Assembly (NCBI GenBank): GCA_040757055.1
Contig: JBFLXY010000002.1
Location: forward strand, 62,001-126,000
Length of the DNA: 64,000 nt
Source: JAJZRJ01 sp040757055
Lineage (GTDB): Bacteria > Desulfobacterota > Desulfobulbia > Desulfobulbales > Desulfurivibrionaceae
Reading direction: 5' to 3'
Shown here: positions 25,433-35,080 of the stretch, piece after piece
Layout of the letters: every line of letters begins with the position of its first letter
Numbering within the stretch: position 1 is the stretch's first letter
Notes under the pieces: generated by a model
What the model was told of the DNA's origin: nothing
The model's database searches: none
The model's input: the letters and a program-made list of their open reading frames with translations, nothing else
Program-made: the position numbers and the translations under genes

Positions 25433-26515
25433 ATGCCCCTGGTTCAGATCCTCACCCCCGGTTTTGTCTTTCCGAACAGCCGGGCGTTGCTTTTTCCTTT
25501 GCTGATATGGAAAAAGACGCTGGCTCGGCGGGGCATACGGCTACGCATCGTCGACGCTGCCGACAGACTCCGAACAAGTGACGTCCTGGTGGTGGACAGC
25601 AAATACCATCGCGACCGGTGGCTCACCGATCCGGACGACATCGTGGCTGATTTTGTCCGTTTTAGGGACGTTGCCGGAAAGGTGATCTACTGCGACACCA
25701 CCGACTCCACCGGCTGGCTGCAGACGGAACTGCTGCCGGTGGTGGATCGCTACTGGAAATTTCAGCTCTTGCGGGATCGCGCAGCCTATCTGCGGCCCAT
25801 GTACGGGCACCGCGTATTCACCGATTATTACCACCGTATCCATGGCGTTTGTGATGCCGAACCAGCCTGGTCGGCGGCGGTTTCCGATCCCGCTTTTCTG
25901 GCCAAGCTCGATGTCTGCTGGAATTCGGGCATGGCCGATTATTCGTTGCCCGGTTTTTACCGGACGGCCTGTTCTCTCCGCCTCCCTGTGCCTGGCTTGG
26001 TACGCTTTCCCTCTGCCCGCGCCTTTGTTTCTCCTTTGACGCCACGGAGCAACGAGGTTTCCTGCCGCTTCGGCGTCGGCTATTCCCGGGCCACCGTGGC
26101 CTGGCAACGTTTGACCATCCGCGCACGCCTGGAGCACCGTTTTTCCTTCGGCAGGGTGTCACGGCATCGTTATTTCGCCGAGTTGCGCCGGAGCAAAATA
26201 GCGCTTTCCCCCTTTGGTTTCGGAGAAGTCTGCTACCGCGATTTCGAATGTTTCCTCTCCGGCACTTTGTTGATCAAGCCAGACATGCAGCATCTCGAAA
26301 CATGGCCGGATCTTTTTGACGCGGGAGAGACGATGCTCGCGCACTCTTGGGATCTCAGTGACCTGGAGGCGGTAATTGACCAGGCCCTGTCCGGGTATGG
26401 CGAGATGGTGGCCATGGCACGGGAGGGGCAGGAGCGTTATCGTCGCCATCTTGCAGGACCGATGGCTGCTGAGCTGTTTTGTGACCACCTGGAGCAGTTG
26501 CTCGCCAGGAAATGA
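25433..26515 (+). CDS. Putative glycosyltransferase, exostosin/GT1-like
   Basis: ATG 25433 gives 360 residues; an in-frame TTG at 25415 overlapping the upstream stop is a less likely start. The C-terminal part reads RHRYFAELRRSKIALSPFG followed by GEVCYRDFECFLSGTLLIKPD. This resembles the nucleotide-sugar binding end of exostosin-like and GT1-type transferases ('SK..L.P.G.....R..E....G..pi'). The N-terminal half has no recognised motif. It would be a cytoplasmic transferase adding one sugar of the repeat; donor and acceptor are unknown. Confidence 0.68.
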   Translation: MPLVQILTPGFVFPNSRALLFPLLIWKKTLARRGIRLRIVDAADRLRTSDVLVVDSKYHRDRWLTDPDDIVADFVRFRDVAGKVIYCDTTDSTGWLQTELLPVVDRYWKFQLLRDRAAYLRPMYGHRVFTDYYHRIHGVCDAEPAWSAAVSDPAFLAKLDVCWNSGMADYSLPGFYRTACSLRLPVPGLVRFPSARAFVSPLTPRSNEVSCRFGVGYSRATVAWQRLTIRARLEHRFSFGRVSRHRYFAELRRSKIALSPFGFGEVCYRDFECFLSGTLLIKPDMQHLETWPDLFDAGETMLAHSWDLSDLEAVIDQALSGYGEMVAMAREGQERYRRHLAGPMAAELFCDHLEQLLARK

Positions 26516-26549
26516 AACAGATGGAACGCATGATGCGAGTCTTCGGCCA

Positions 26550-28352
26550 ATGAATGTCGCTCTTCCCCATTTGACCTTTTCGTGGCAGAAGCAGGGCGCG
26601 ACAACCATCTCCATCGCCGATGGGATTTTTCCCGCAGGTGATGGCCTGGTGATCGGCCTTGCGGGCTATCGGCCGCGTCCGATGGTGCTCGAAAACCCGC
26701 TCCGGTCGGTGGCAGTGGTCGGCACGCCGGTGGCCGGCAACCGGGTATCGGCCCGCCGCGTGGCCGAGGATGCCTTGGTTGCCGCGTCTGTGCGTGATTT
26801 CGCCCGTGAATTGAACGGCCAGTTTCTTCTTTTGGTTCTGGACAGGCGGGAACGCCAACTCTCCGTGGTGAGCGACCGGTTCAATGGCGTGCCCGTCTAT
26901 TGGGCCGACCTGGGCGACCGGTTCGTCGGCGCCTATCTCTATTTTGATCTGTTCAGGCACTTGCGGCAGACCGCCAGGGTTGCCCTGCGGCCAGAGGTGA
27001 TGCTGCAGTTCCTGTGGTTCAACAGGGTGTTGCTGGATGATACCTACGATTCGGCGTCCCGCTTTCTGATGCCGGCCACCGTGTTGCAGGTCGATGCCGC
27101 CGGAACCAGGCAGGAACGTTATTGGCGGCCGGATTTCACGAAGCGGCACCGGCGCGTCCGTGCGGCTGGCGATGAGTATGTGACCTGTTTGCGCCGATCC
27201 CTGGCACGGCAGACTACGGATGACTTTCCCCGGCGCTATGGCCACTTTCTCTCTGGTGGTCACGACAGCCGTTCGGTGCTGGCCGCCTTTCCCGAGCCCC
27301 CCGAATGTCTGACCGTGGCCTTTTCGGACAATTTGGAGGTGGAGTGCGCCAGGAAGGCCGCGGCCGCCGTGGGTGCCCGCCACCATTTCCTCTGCCTGCC
27401 CGATGACCACATGGTCCGCCATTTCGACGATTCGGTCAGGCTCTGCGGCGGATTGTATTCGTTCCTCAACGCCCTCTTCATCGGCCTGGAGACGCAGGTG
27501 CAGGAGGTCGCCGATGTGGTTTTCCATGGCCATGGCCTCGACTACCTCTTTCAGGGCATGTATCTGCCGGCCCGTTGGATTGAGCTTTTCGGGCGGCCGA
27601 CTTTTTTCCGCCGGCTGGAGCCTTTCAACGGCGATCTCGTGAATCGCTACCTGTTTGGTATCCCTTTCCGTGTCAAGGGAGCCGATATCCCGGCGCTGCT
27701 GCGCAGGGAGGCGTGGACGACCGCCATGGATGGCCTGCAGGCAGCGGTGTCGGCGGTGATTCGGGATGGTGACGATGTCTGCCGCACCGATTACGACCGC
27801 TGGGAATACCTGATCATCCACGCCCTGGGGCGGCATTACTCCCATCCCAACATCGACAGCAAGCTGACCTGCGCCGAGCAGCGCACTCCGTGCTTCGACA
27901 ACGACCTGTTCGACTTCTACCTGTCCTTGCCGCCGGAATTGCGGGTGGAGGGCGAAATGATGCGCTATGCCCTGAATACCATGAATCCTGCCCTCGGGCG
28001 GATTCCCACCGGGAATTGGGGCATGCCTGCCGGGGCGTCTCCGGCGGTGAAGACGGCCTGGCTGGTGGGGCGCAAAATTCTGCGTCACCTGACCGGAAAT
28101 CCCCGTTTGCGGGCGCCGGCGCTGGAAGACCGCACCTGGCCGAACAGCGAGACCTACCTGCGTCGCCATCCCCGCCTGGTCGAGGAGGTACGCGTCGCCC
28201 TGTCCAGCGATGAACTGGAAGAGACGCTCGCCATGTTCGACTGGCCGGTCCTGCGATGCCAGGGAGAGCGATGGCTGACCGGAGAGGATGGCGGCGCCGC
28301 CTTTCTGATGGCCCTGGCCACGCTGCACCGGTTCCTGACCCTGGCCCGCTGA
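26550..28352 (+). CDS. Asparagine synthetase-like ligase lacking the glutaminase cysteine
   Basis: ATG 26550 gives 600 residues. The N-terminal region is Ntn-glutaminase-like (LNGQFLLLVLDRRERQLSVVSDRFNGVPVYW), but residue 2 is Asn, so the catalytic cysteine is missing. The synthetase domain has a PPi-loop LSGGHDSRSVLAAF, the 'SGG.DS' motif that activates a carboxylate with ATP. It probably forms an amide with free ammonia or another amine, or uses an amine-bearing sugar. It is paired, four bases apart, with a complete AsnB paralogue downstream. Together they may modify a uronic or nonulosonic acid carboxylate. The exact reaction is not deducible. Confidence 0.78.
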   Translation: MNVALPHLTFSWQKQGATTISIADGIFPAGDGLVIGLAGYRPRPMVLENPLRSVAVVGTPVAGNRVSARRVAEDALVAASVRDFARELNGQFLLLVLDRRERQLSVVSDRFNGVPVYWADLGDRFVGAYLYFDLFRHLRQTARVALRPEVMLQFLWFNRVLLDDTYDSASRFLMPATVLQVDAAGTRQERYWRPDFTKRHRRVRAAGDEYVTCLRRSLARQTTDDFPRRYGHFLSGGHDSRSVLAAFPEPPECLTVAFSDNLEVECARKAAAAVGARHHFLCLPDDHMVRHFDDSVRLCGGLYSFLNALFIGLETQVQEVADVVFHGHGLDYLFQGMYLPARWIELFGRPTFFRRLEPFNGDLVNRYLFGIPFRVKGADIPALLRREAWTTAMDGLQAAVSAVIRDGDDVCRTDYDRWEYLIIHALGRHYSHPNIDSKLTCAEQRTPCFDNDLFDFYLSLPPELRVEGEMMRYALNTMNPALGRIPTGNWGMPAGASPAVKTAWLVGRKILRHLTGNPRLRAPALEDRTWPNSETYLRRHPRLVEEVRVALSSDELEETLAMFDWPVLRCQGERWLTGEDGGAAFLMALATLHRFLTLAR

Positions 28353-28356
28353 CGCC

Positions 28357-30213
28357 ATGTGCGGACTCTTCGGCTATTGGTTGCGGCGGCCCCTGACGGA
28401 CGACGATATCCTGCGGGGCCGTGAGGCGACCGGGACGCTCTCCCATCGCGGCCCCGATGGCCAGGGCGAATGGCTGGACCGGGGTCGGGGGCTTTATCTG
28501 GGACACCGGCGATTGGCCATCCTCGACCTTTCTGCCGCCAGCGACCAGCCCATGCAGCGGGAGGGGCTGGTTGTCGCCTTCAACGGCGAGATCTATAATT
28601 TCAAGGAACTGCGCGCCGAACTGGAAGTGATCGGCTCCGTGTTCCGCACCACAGGCGACACCGAGGTGCTGCTTGCCGCCTGGCAGCGGTGGGGAAGGGG
28701 GTGTCTTGATCGTTTCGACGGCATGTTTGCCTTTGCCCTCTTCGATGGTGAGCGGCTGCATCTTGTCACCGACCCTTTCGGGGAAAAGCCCTTGTTCGTC
28801 GTCGAAAGCGGTGAGGGCGTTTTTTTTGCCTCCGAGGCGGCGGTGCTGGTGCGGTTGCTGGGATTGGCCTTCGAACCGACGTCCGATCAGGTGGCGCAGT
28901 TTCTCGCCCTGGGCTTCATCCCGGCACCAGAGACCGGCTTTCCCGGTCTCCAGTGGCTGGGGCAGGCGACACTGCGCAGCTACGACCGGAGCCACCAGCG
29001 TCTGGAGGCGAAATACTGGGCCATACCACAAGGCGACGGTACGGAGGGGAAACTCCACCTGGACGAGGCCGACCTCGATGCCCTGGCCGCGATCCTGGTA
29101 AGGCTGCTGCAGCGCCGGTTGCGGGCCGACGTGCCGGTGGGCCTCTTTCTCTCGTCGGGGGTCGATTCTGCGCTGATCGGGGCGCTGGCCGTCCGTGAAC
29201 TGGGCGTGGCGTTGGACGCCATGACTGTCTCCTTCTCTGATGGCAGCGACGAAGCCGATGCCGCCTCCGCCGTCGCAAGCGCCCTTGGGTTGCCCCATCA
29301 GGTTATCGACAGCCGGAGCGACGGGGCATGGCGGGAGATGCCGGTTGCTCTGGATTCACTGTATGGGGTTCCCAACGACAACGTCACCGCGCTTTCGGTT
29401 TTCCAGATGTCCTCCCTGGCCCGCCAGCGGATGATCGTTGCCTTGGGCGGGGTTGGCGGCGACGAGGCATTTTACGGCTACAACAAGTATGAATTTCTCC
29501 ACCGCCATCGCCTTGTTTACCGGGTGCCGTCCTTCTGCTGGGCATTTCTGCGCCCGCTCCGGCTGGTGCCGCGCCTGTTTCCTCGCCTGACCACCTTGGA
29601 TCGCCTGTTGAGCGGAGGAGCAGCAGCCCGTTTCCTGGCCCTGAAAAACGCCGAACTTGGCGAACTCCTGAGGATGGGGGCGATCCGGGTGCCGCCATTG
29701 CCAGACTTCGCGGGCTGCGGCCGCGATCTGCTCGAAGCGGTGCGGGGATTCGATCTGCGACAGACCCTGCCGGCCAGCTACATCGCGGCGGTCGATCGCG
29801 GCAGCATGCGGGCCAGCGTCGAGGTGCGGACGCCCTATCTTGCCCGGGATCTCTTCGAATTCGTTGCCGGGTTCGCGCCATCTGCCTTTTTCCTGGGTGG
29901 CCAGAAGATCGTGCTGCGTCGGCTGCTGCGGCGTTATCTCCCCCCGGTTCTCATCGACCGTCCCAAACAGGGCTTCGTTTTTCCCTTGAAGCGCTATCTG
30001 GCGACCGTGGGCGACTCTCCGCCGCGCACCAGCGGCCTGAGCCCCGAGGCGTTGTCCGGCATCTGGGCGCGTCGACTTGGAAAGGGGGGCGACACCCTGG
30101 CGTTGCGGTTGCTGATTCTGGAGCATTTCTTTGCCGCGCACGGGGCGACGTCGTCTTTTTCCGCGGCATCGCCATTACGACCGGCACCCGCCGCAAAACA
30201 AGTCATGATCTGA
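28357..30213 (+). CDS. asnB: Asparagine synthetase (glutamine-hydrolysing)-like amidotransferase
   Basis: This 618-residue complete AsnB has the MCGLFGYW start with the nucleophile Cys2, the HRGPDGQG box, GHRRLAILDLS and the glutaminase motif VVAFNGEIYNF. The synthetase domain has FLSSGVDSALIGAL as the PPi-loop, GVGGDEAFYGYNKYE, and the C-terminal RPKQGFVFPLKRYL. AsnB homologues in glycan loci (for example WbpS-like) amidate uronic acids. The gene sits between a glutaminase-dead paralogue and an MBOAT gene, so a glycan role is more likely than free asparagine synthesis, though the latter cannot be excluded. Confidence 0.88.
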   Translation: MCGLFGYWLRRPLTDDDILRGREATGTLSHRGPDGQGEWLDRGRGLYLGHRRLAILDLSAASDQPMQREGLVVAFNGEIYNFKELRAELEVIGSVFRTTGDTEVLLAAWQRWGRGCLDRFDGMFAFALFDGERLHLVTDPFGEKPLFVVESGEGVFFASEAAVLVRLLGLAFEPTSDQVAQFLALGFIPAPETGFPGLQWLGQATLRSYDRSHQRLEAKYWAIPQGDGTEGKLHLDEADLDALAAILVRLLQRRLRADVPVGLFLSSGVDSALIGALAVRELGVALDAMTVSFSDGSDEADAASAVASALGLPHQVIDSRSDGAWREMPVALDSLYGVPNDNVTALSVFQMSSLARQRMIVALGGVGGDEAFYGYNKYEFLHRHRLVYRVPSFCWAFLRPLRLVPRLFPRLTTLDRLLSGGAAARFLALKNAELGELLRMGAIRVPPLPDFAGCGRDLLEAVRGFDLRQTLPASYIAAVDRGSMRASVEVRTPYLARDLFEFVAGFAPSAFFLGGQKIVLRRLLRRYLPPVLIDRPKQGFVFPLKRYLATVGDSPPRTSGLSPEALSGIWARRLGKGGDTLALRLLILEHFFAAHGATSSFSAASPLRPAPAAKQVMI

Positions 30214-30215
30214 CC

Positions 30216-31580
30216 ATGCCTTTTAACTCGTTGGCCTACGTGCTGCTTTTGGGTTTTGCCGTCGCCGGCGCCAGATATCTGGCTCGGCCGGCCGGGCTTT
30301 TGATTCTCTGCAGCCTGATTTTCTATTCCGTGGCCGGAGTCGGTGATTTTGCGGTCTTCCTGGCCACGGTGATGGGCAACTGGCTGATCCAGATCGCCAT
30401 TGCGCCGTTGCGGGCAAGAGTTGCCGTGGCGGCGGTGATGAACATCGGGCTCATCATCTTTTTCAAGTACCAGGGTTTCTTTCTGGGCGGCGCGTCGGCA
30501 GCCACCGCCGGCAGTTACGTCGATACGGCGTTGCCCTTGGGGATCTCGTTTTACAGTTTCCAGGCCCTGGCCTACCACATCGATGTGGCGCGGGGAACGA
30601 GCCCGCCAGCGCGTGATTTCAAGTCGTTTTTCCTGTTCAAGAGCTTTTTTCCGCAACTGGTGGCCGGCCCGATTGTCCGTGCTCACCAGCTGCTGCCGCA
30701 GGTGCAGCGTCTGTTCGCCGCGGCCCCGCACCGTCATTACCGGCTTGTTGCCTATGGCCTGGCGTTGTGCGTGCTGGGGCTGGTAAAAAAGATTATCCTG
30801 GCCGACAGCATCGCGCCGTTCGTCGATGGGGCGTTTGCCTCGGTGCCGGGCACCTCTTTCGAGGCATGGATCGGCGCTACCCTCTTTGCCTTCCAGATCT
30901 ATTTTGATTTTTCCGGCTATTCCGATATCGCGATAGGTTCGGCGTACGTTCTGGGGCTTCGGCTTCCGGTCAATTTCCGGACGCCTTATCTGAGTCTCGG
31001 CCCACGTCAGTTCTGGCAACGGTGGCACATCAGTCTTTCGACGTGGATCCGGGATTACCTGTATATCCCCTTGGGGGGCCGTGGCGGCGGGGCCTGGCGA
31101 TCGGCCACGGTGCTGCTGATGACGATGGCCATTGCCGGCCTGTGGCATGGCGCCAACTATACCTTTGTCCTCTGGGGCGGCGCGTGGGGTGGTTATATTC
31201 TCCTGGGGCGGCTGTTGCCTGCCCGGCTGGCGAATTCGCGCTGGCTGTGGTTGCCGCACATGACGGTGGTGGTGGCCCTCTGGGTCTTGTTCCGCGCCCC
31301 TAGCCTGGAGTTTGCCATCGCTTACTGGCAGGCCATGGCCGGTTTGCGCCTCAGTGTCATGGCTTCTGTCTCCCAGCCGCTCAATGCCCTGGCGGCCTAC
31401 GGCATTGCCGCCCTGTTCGGATTGCACTTGCTGGAGGCGCGGCTCGGTCGCCGGCGGATCCTGTTCACGCTTCGTCGCCTAAACGGGGCAGTCGGCATCG
31501 GCCTGCTCGTGGGGATAATCGTCCTGCTGATGCTGCTTCCGACCTTTCATGCCAATCCCTTTATCTACTTCCGGTTTTGA
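30216..31580 (+). CDS. MBOAT-family O-acyltransferase (second copy)
   Basis: This 454-residue polytopic MBOAT protein starts at ATG 30216, two bases after the AsnB stop. It carries LPLGISFYSFQALAYHIDVARG, FDFSGYSDIAIGSAYVLG, FWQRWHISLSTWIRDYLYIPLGGR and LWHGANYTFVLWGGAWGGY with the catalytic histidine at residue 311. It is shorter than the copy at 18357 and clearly diverged from it, so the two probably acylate different positions or use different acyl groups. The next gene is its SGNH partner, three bases away. Confidence 0.92.
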   Translation: MPFNSLAYVLLLGFAVAGARYLARPAGLLILCSLIFYSVAGVGDFAVFLATVMGNWLIQIAIAPLRARVAVAAVMNIGLIIFFKYQGFFLGGASAATAGSYVDTALPLGISFYSFQALAYHIDVARGTSPPARDFKSFFLFKSFFPQLVAGPIVRAHQLLPQVQRLFAAAPHRHYRLVAYGLALCVLGLVKKIILADSIAPFVDGAFASVPGTSFEAWIGATLFAFQIYFDFSGYSDIAIGSAYVLGLRLPVNFRTPYLSLGPRQFWQRWHISLSTWIRDYLYIPLGGRGGGAWRSATVLLMTMAIAGLWHGANYTFVLWGGAWGGYILLGRLLPARLANSRWLWLPHMTVVVALWVLFRAPSLEFAIAYWQAMAGLRLSVMASVSQPLNALAAYGIAALFGLHLLEARLGRRRILFTLRRLNGAVGIGLLVGIIVLLMLLPTFHANPFIYFRF

Positions 31581-31583
31581 GCC

Positions 31584-32817
31584 ATGGCCTTGACCTCGAC
31601 GATTGTTCGCAGGGGGATGGGCGTCTTGCTTGGGGGGCTCTGTTCCCTTTTTCTTCTGGAGCTGGCGCTCCAGGGGATCGAAGCATCGCCGCTTTGGCGG
31701 GTTCTGCCGGTCATCGAGCCCATTCTCGGTCAGCCGGACCGCGACATCGGGTACAGTTTCACCCCCGGAACCACGGGCACCTGGGTGCGCGAGCACCGGG
31801 CGCGTATCCGCATCAATTCCCTGGGGTTGCGGGACGGCGAGGTTGCGGTGAGCAAACAGCCGGGCGTACTGCGTGTTGCCCTGACCGGAGACTCCATGAT
31901 CGAGGCGCTGCAGGTCGAGCAGGAGCAGACCTTTGAGTCCCTGGCGGAACGCAAACTGACAGCGGCCGGCAGACCGGCGGAGATCGTCAACCTCGCCATG
32001 TCGGGGAATGGACCGTTGCGCCAACTGGTCCGGCTGGAGCGTTTCGGGTATCCCCTGGCCCCGGACCTGGTGGTGAGCTATGCGAGCGTCTTTGATTTTT
32101 TTTCCGGCGAACTGCTGAGGGACGACCAGAACCCTGGTTATGTGGCTACCTCCAGCGGCGAATTTGAGCGCGGCTATGGCTTCCGCAACCGCTGGCAGGT
32201 GCGCTATGTGGATACAATCTGGGGCCGGAGTTTCGTCGGTCTGCTCCAGCATTCGGCGGTTGCGCGGATGCTCTATCTGCGCAGCCGTGATCCGTGGCAG
32301 CGCATCTTGGGCCTTCCCGCTGCGGCGTCTCCGGCACGGGGTGTCGAGCATGATCCCTGCGCAGCTTCCGTGCTCCGGTCGCTGGAAGGGTTGTGGTTGG
32401 CACAGCAGCCCGACGAGCTTCATTGGCGCGCCACCAGCAGATTCCTCGATGACCTTGCCGCCTCGACCGCGGCGGCTCAGGTTCCGGTGCTTTATCTCAT
32501 GGCCGATATCCCGATGCCTGACCCGACCTGTGTTGAATCGGTTGAGTCGCGGGGAAAGATCGTCAAGGCCATGGCAGACGCCTTTGCCTCCAGGGGCCTG
32601 GGGTTTGTCGACTGGAACCAGGACTTGGCCAAGGTAATGCGGAAAGAGCAGGGGGGGGGCGGCGAGGGCATTTCAGACGCTGCGGGGATTCGACGGCAAG
32701 AATTCGGGGGGGCATCTGAATTTCCAGGGCCATGAGGTGTTTGCGCAGGCCCTGGCGGAGACGATTTCCCGCCATGTACCGTTTCCGTTGTCCCAACCCA
32801 ACTCGGCAGGGCGATGA
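31584..32817 (+). CDS. SGNH/GDSL acyl-handling protein, frameshifted at a G9 tract
   Basis: The protein has an N-terminal membrane anchor (about residues 8-25), then VALTGDSMIEALQVEQ with the SGNH serine. In frame the reading ends at 32735 in a low-quality tail. From the run of nine G at 32651-32659 another frame continues with FDGKNSGGHLNFQGHEVFAQALAE, the expected SGNH catalytic block (D and H) near the end. That frame stops at 32815-32817, overlapping the next ATG as elsewhere in this block. The original product was thus about 410 residues. The shift is either a phase-variable state, a mutation or a sequencing error. Without the shift the enzyme loses its catalytic Asp/His. Confidence 0.85.
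32651..32659 (+). repeat. G9 homopolymer at the frameshift point of the SGNH gene
   Basis: Nine consecutive G residues lie at the junction where the conserved reading frame of the SGNH gene changes. A further G7 run follows at 32706-32712. Loss of one G or gain of two would join the two frames and restore the SGNH C-terminus. This is the pattern of a slipped-strand phase-variation switch. Confidence 0.7.
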
Positions 32818-33944
32818 GAGTTCTCTTTCCGTTTGTTGGCGATACGGTCGGCGGCAGTCATCATTCTGTGGCACTTCTACTGAGTGCATTACCATCTCTT
32901 GGTATCCAGCCCGTCTGCCTAATTCATCGCCGAGGACTCCTTGCCCCATTTTTCCGTGCCAACGGTATCGAGTCGTTGGATGATGCGGTCGGGTTGCCGG
33001 TGTGGGAATCCGAGGGAGGGGGCCCCCGGAATATCGTCCGCTTGCTGGCGCTTATCCCGAGGATAACCGAGGCGTTAAGACGATATGGTGCCGATGTGGT
33101 ACACGTGAATGACGCACGCATGGCCATTACTTGGGGAGTGCCCTCACGTCTTTTGGGGATACCCTTGGTAGTGCATCAGCGGACGCGATTGGTCCCCTCC
33201 AGGATATCCCAATTGGCCTTGGCATCCGCCACAGCCATTGTCGCGATCTCCGAGTTTACGAGACAGAGTTTGCCAGCCAGAATGTTGCCCCGGACAAATG
33301 TTGTCGCCAATCCTTTTTCGTCTCCGCGGGTTGGTGATCGGAGTGCTGCCCGGGCAGCCCTTCGTGAACGTTTTGGCCTTCCGCATGAGCGGCCTATCAT
33401 CGCTGTGGTAGGAACCATCCAGGCGCAAAAGCGTCAAACTGTTGCGGTCGAGGTTCTGGCAGCCCTGCACGATAGAGGGTTTGTCGCAACGCTTCTCTTG
33501 GTCGGGCGCGCTGAAGGGTTTGAGGTCGGCGCCGTGCGTGATCTGGTCGTAAAAAACGGCTTGCAGGATTGGGTCAAGATTCTCGGTTACCAGGCTGAGA
33601 TGGAAGATTTTTGGGCTGGTTGCGATCTTCTTCTGGCACCGGCCGTAAATGAAGGCCATGGCCGAGCTGTGGTCGAGGCTATGCTGGCCGGGGTGCCGGT
33701 GATCGCCTCAAGTTCCGGTGGCCACATCGAGATAGTGCATGACAGTGTCACGGGAGTGCTGGTGAAGGCCGATGACGTCAATGAGATGACAACGGCTGCT
33801 GCCGAACTCCTTTTTTTGCGGCCCGACACGGCATCGGCCTTGGCAGGCAGGGCACGCGAGTGGGCTTTGTCGCGGTTTTCCGTGAACGCGCATGCCGAGG
33901 CTATCGCGGCCATTTATAGGACGGTTGTCCCGGAGTGTGGATAA
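32814..33944 (+). CDS. GT4-family glycosyltransferase
   Basis: This 376-residue GT-B retaining glycosyltransferase starts at ATG 32814 in an ATGA overlap with the restored frame of the upstream gene. The N-terminus VLFPFVGDTVGGSHHSVALLL is the GT4 acceptor-side start. IIAVVGTIQAQKRQTVAVEVLAAL, LGYQAEMEDFWAGCDLLLAPAVNEGHGRAVVEAMLAGVPVIASSSGG gives the second domain, including the E-x7-E motif of the donor site. It would add a sugar from a nucleotide donor to the lipid-linked repeat unit on the cytoplasmic face. The donor sugar cannot be read from sequence. Confidence 0.9.
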   Translation: MRVLFPFVGDTVGGSHHSVALLLSALPSLGIQPVCLIHRRGLLAPFFRANGIESLDDAVGLPVWESEGGGPRNIVRLLALIPRITEALRRYGADVVHVNDARMAITWGVPSRLLGIPLVVHQRTRLVPSRISQLALASATAIVAISEFTRQSLPARMLPRTNVVANPFSSPRVGDRSAARAALRERFGLPHERPIIAVVGTIQAQKRQTVAVEVLAALHDRGFVATLLLVGRAEGFEVGAVRDLVVKNGLQDWVKILGYQAEMEDFWAGCDLLLAPAVNEGHGRAVVEAMLAGVPVIASSSGGHIEIVHDSVTGVLVKADDVNEMTTAAAELLFLRPDTASALAGRAREWALSRFSVNAHAEAIAAIYRTVVPECG

Positions 33945-33946
33945 GG

Positions 33947-35080
33947 ATGCGCTTGATCATTGTCATCGAAAGTATGGGAGGGGGCGGTGCCCAGCAGGTC
34001 GTTGCGTCGTTGCTGCGCCACTGGACACAAATGGGGCTGGAGGTTCACCTGATAACACTCCGCCCTGCCGATACCGATGTCTTCGATGTCCCCCAGGCAG
34101 TACGCCGGCAAGTTTTGGGGGAAGCAAACTCCCGGAATTTCCTGATAGCGTTGCGGAATAACCTCCGACGTGTTCAGGCGTTGCGGGGCGCCCTTCGTGA
34201 GAGTGGGGCTGGGGTCGTCCTGTCGTTTGTCACCGCCACCAATGTGTTGACCATTTTGGCATCTCTGTGGCTGCGCTGCCGAGTCATCGTCTCCGAACGT
34301 AACGATCCCCGGTTGCAAAAAATACCCTGGGTATGGAAGTTGTTGCGGCGGGTTGTTTATCCTTTGGCGGATTTTGTTACCGCCAACAGTCGAGCGGCGG
34401 TGGCGACTCTGGCGGAAATGGGGGTGTCGAAGCGGCTGACATGGGTGCCGAATCCGTTGCGGCACCCCAATTCATGCGACGCGGCGAAACGGGAGGATGG
34501 AAGTCATGTGATGCTGGCGGTGGGACGCTTGCATCATCAGAAGGGTTACGATATCCTGCTGAAGGCTTTCTGCGTGGCAGTCCCGGCAATGGCTGGCTGG
34601 AGGCTGCGTATTCTGGGGGCGGGCGCGTTGGAGAGCGAATTGCGCGTGTTGAGCGATCAGCTGGGAATCGGGGGGCGGGTCGACTTCCTGGGCTATCTTC
34701 CCGATCCGTTTCCTTATTACAAGGCGGCGGATCTTTTCGTGATGGCCTCCCGGTACGAGGGGTCGCCGAATGCCCTCTGGGAGGCCATGAGCTGCGGGGT
34801 GCCCGCCATTGTGAGCAGCAATATCGCCGGCGCGTTGGAAATCATGGAGCATGGGAAAAGCGGCTGGATTTTTCCCTGCGATGACGTGGATGCCTTGGCG
34901 GCGGCCATGCGGGAACTTGCCGGGCGGCATGACCTGAGAATCCGCCTCGGGCGTGCGGGGCAGCAGGCTGTCCAGATATTCGCGGACGACAAGGTGTTCG
35001 GGATATGGGATGAACTGATCCGTGCGGCGACGCCGGTCGCCGGGAATTCGTTCCCCAAAAGGGTCGGGCAGGGGCGATGA
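33947..35080 (+). CDS. GT4-family glycosyltransferase
   Basis: ATG 33947, preceded by AAGG, gives 377 residues. LIIVIESMGGGGAQQVVASLLRHW is the typical GT4 beginning ('GG.e.v...L'). The C-terminal domain has VMLAVGRLHHQKGYDILLKAF and LGYLPDPFPYYKAADLFVMASRYEGSPNALWEAMSCGVPAIVS, a complete donor-binding region. It shares the order of domains with the neighbouring GT4 gene but is clearly a different enzyme. It overlaps the sugar-phosphate transferase gene by four bases. It is presumably one of the sequential transferases of the repeat unit. Confidence 0.92.
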   Translation: MRLIIVIESMGGGGAQQVVASLLRHWTQMGLEVHLITLRPADTDVFDVPQAVRRQVLGEANSRNFLIALRNNLRRVQALRGALRESGAGVVLSFVTATNVLTILASLWLRCRVIVSERNDPRLQKIPWVWKLLRRVVYPLADFVTANSRAAVATLAEMGVSKRLTWVPNPLRHPNSCDAAKREDGSHVMLAVGRLHHQKGYDILLKAFCVAVPAMAGWRLRILGAGALESELRVLSDQLGIGGRVDFLGYLPDPFPYYKAADLFVMASRYEGSPNALWEAMSCGVPAIVSSNIAGALEIMEHGKSGWIFPCDDVDALAAAMRELAGRHDLRIRLGRAGQQAVQIFADDKVFGIWDELIRAATPVAGNSFPKRVGQGR

